NCBI GenBank assembly: GCA_003987775.1
Contig: RXJD01000028.1
Location: 1 to 64,000 of the forward strand
DNA length: 64,000 nucleotides
Direction: 5' to 3'
DNA from: Mycobacterium sp.
GTDB taxonomy: Bacteria > Actinomycetota > Actinomycetes > Mycobacteriales > Mycobacteriaceae
Every line of letters starts with the position of its first letter. The stretch's first letter is position 1. This document shows, piece by piece, positions 63,636 to 64,000 of this stretch. The notes beneath the pieces were generated by a model. The model was not told the origin of the DNA. It saw only the letters and a list, made by a program, of their open reading frames with translations, and did no database searches. The translations under genes and the position numbers were made by a program.

Positions 63636-64000
63636 GAGGCGAGCACGTTGACGCCCCACTGGAACAGGGGTGGCATCGCCGTGCAGGCCGGCACCAGCGC
63701 CCGGCGCACCACGCGGGGGGTGCTGGCCAGTACCAGACCCCGGGTGAGTAGCCGGTAATCGCGGGTCACCCGGTGCCAGGCACGCTCGTAGGCCTGTGGG
63801 GCGTCGTCGACGAGGGCGCCGACCGCCGCGGCGGCTTGCTTGACCGCGAGGCTGATGCCCTCACCGGTCAACGCATCCTCGTACCCGGCGGCGTCGCCGA
63901 CCAGCAGCACCCGGCCTGCCACGCGCCGGGACACCACCTGCCGCAACGGCCCGCAGCCGCGCGCCGGCGTGCGGTCGGCCCCGTCCAAATACGCTGCCAG
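63632..64000 (-). CDS. FAD-dependent oxidoreductase (monooxygenase/geranylgeranyl reductase type), cut by window edge
   Basis: Only the last 122 residues are seen. They hold the FAD ribityl-binding motif RVLLVGDAAGYEDALTGEGISLAVKQAAAA, which is diagnostic for p-hydroxybenzoate-hydroxylase-fold flavoproteins, then helices ending LFQWGVNVLAS. The frame is open through the right edge, so the N-terminal GxGxxG part lies outside. Its stop shares the palindrome CTAG with the stop of the convergent hydratase gene. Confidence 0.85.
   Translation of the reverse strand: MAAYLDGADRTPARGCGPLRQVVSRRVAGRVLLVGDAAGYEDALTGEGISLAVKQAAAAVGALVDDAPQAYERAWHRVTRDYRLLTRGLVLASTPRVVRRALVPACTAMPPLFQWGVNVLAS

Noticed and set aside
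1..64000. tRNA, rRNA or insertion sequence genes
   Set aside because: I saw no cloverleaf-like sequence, rRNA block or transposase with terminal repeats on either strand by eye; a covariance-model search would be needed to exclude a tRNA.

Overview
This window is chromosomal DNA of a mycobacterium, most likely a slow-growing species. The evidence is very high GC with strong G/C third-position bias, three PPE genes, one PE and one PE-PGRS gene, a PPE gene with MPTR-type repeats, a 13E12-type HNH gene, a DUF732 secreted protein, a PrpR-type regulator, and a cobalamin riboswitch in front of metE. PE-PGRS and PPE-MPTR genes are known mainly from slow growers. As far as I recall the M. tuberculosis H37Rv map, about 7.0-44.2 kb follows the order of Rv1120c-Rv1133c (cyclase, gnd2, bpoB, ephC, Rv1125, Rv1126c, ppdK, prpR, prpD, prpC, Rv1132, metE), with several insertions and one apparent loss (zwf next to gnd).

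Layout. 0-6.1 kb: end of an HNH/13E12 gene, a gene-poor stretch, DUF732, an AraC regulator, a VOC/hydrolase pair, a secreted NlpC/P60-like protein in an AT-richer pocket, and OsmC. 6.1-9.0 kb: permuted papain-like hydrolase, a small membrane protein, a class III nucleotidyl cyclase and 6-phosphogluconate dehydrogenase. 9.1-12.7 kb: a minus-strand operon of SDR, an unlisted 38-residue ORF, a DapB-like NAD(P) reductase, TetR and a hydrolase, all joined by ATGA-type overlaps, with a candidate operator in front. 12.8-19.6 kb: VOC protein, PPE-TetR operon, EphC-like hydrolase with a WS/DGAT-like protein, and a C-terminally short PPDK with its small partner. 19.6-32.3 kb: an insertion relative to M. 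tuberculosis holding DoxX, a PE-PGRS gene with a duplicated glycine-rich domain, a 1087-residue LuxR/NB-ARC regulator, PPE-MPTR, PE, PPE-SVP and a flavin amine oxidase. 32.4-38.2 kb: prpR, prpD, prpC and cobQ, where cobQ is out of its M. tuberculosis place. 38.2-44.6 kb: a small secreted protein, a DUF3556 membrane protein behind a textbook KstR-type operator, a tiny ORF divergent from a cytochrome P450, and metE with its B12 riboswitch.

44.6-57.8 kb is an accessory catabolic locus that looks like one regulon. It has a tandem (two-HTH) TetR protein, a NAD(P)-binding protein, a two-subunit acyl-CoA dehydrogenase, a truncated SDR remnant, a VWA/MoxR (NorD/NorQ-like) pair, a solute-binding protein without a signal peptide, an AveC-family membrane protein, an SDR, a P450 and an aldehyde dehydrogenase. 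Four intergenic regions share a 15-bp motif, GAACA(A/G)AT(A/G)TT(T/A)G(G/T)T or a close relative, and a partial copy overlaps the aldehyde dehydrogenase start codon. 57.9-64 kb: a DGPF/ECF42-type sigma pair, a MerR-SDR operon facing a SnoaL-like gene across a 16-bp perfect inverted repeat, a thiolase overlapping an enoyl-CoA hydratase, and the end of a FAD oxidoreductase.

The two leads I rate highest are the 27-residue ORF (40390-40473) divergent from a P450, which resembles a minimal P450-modified RiPP locus, and the tandem-TetR regulon with its asymmetric operator. A third is a 60-bp palindromic element sitting in frame inside an acyl-CoA dehydrogenase gene, whose ends match those of an intergenic palindrome 7 kb away. 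The central metabolic theme is propionate and lipid breakdown: prpDC, cobQ, B12-controlled metE, a KstR-type site and several beta-oxidation genes. Functions come from motifs and remembered family features; no database search was run.
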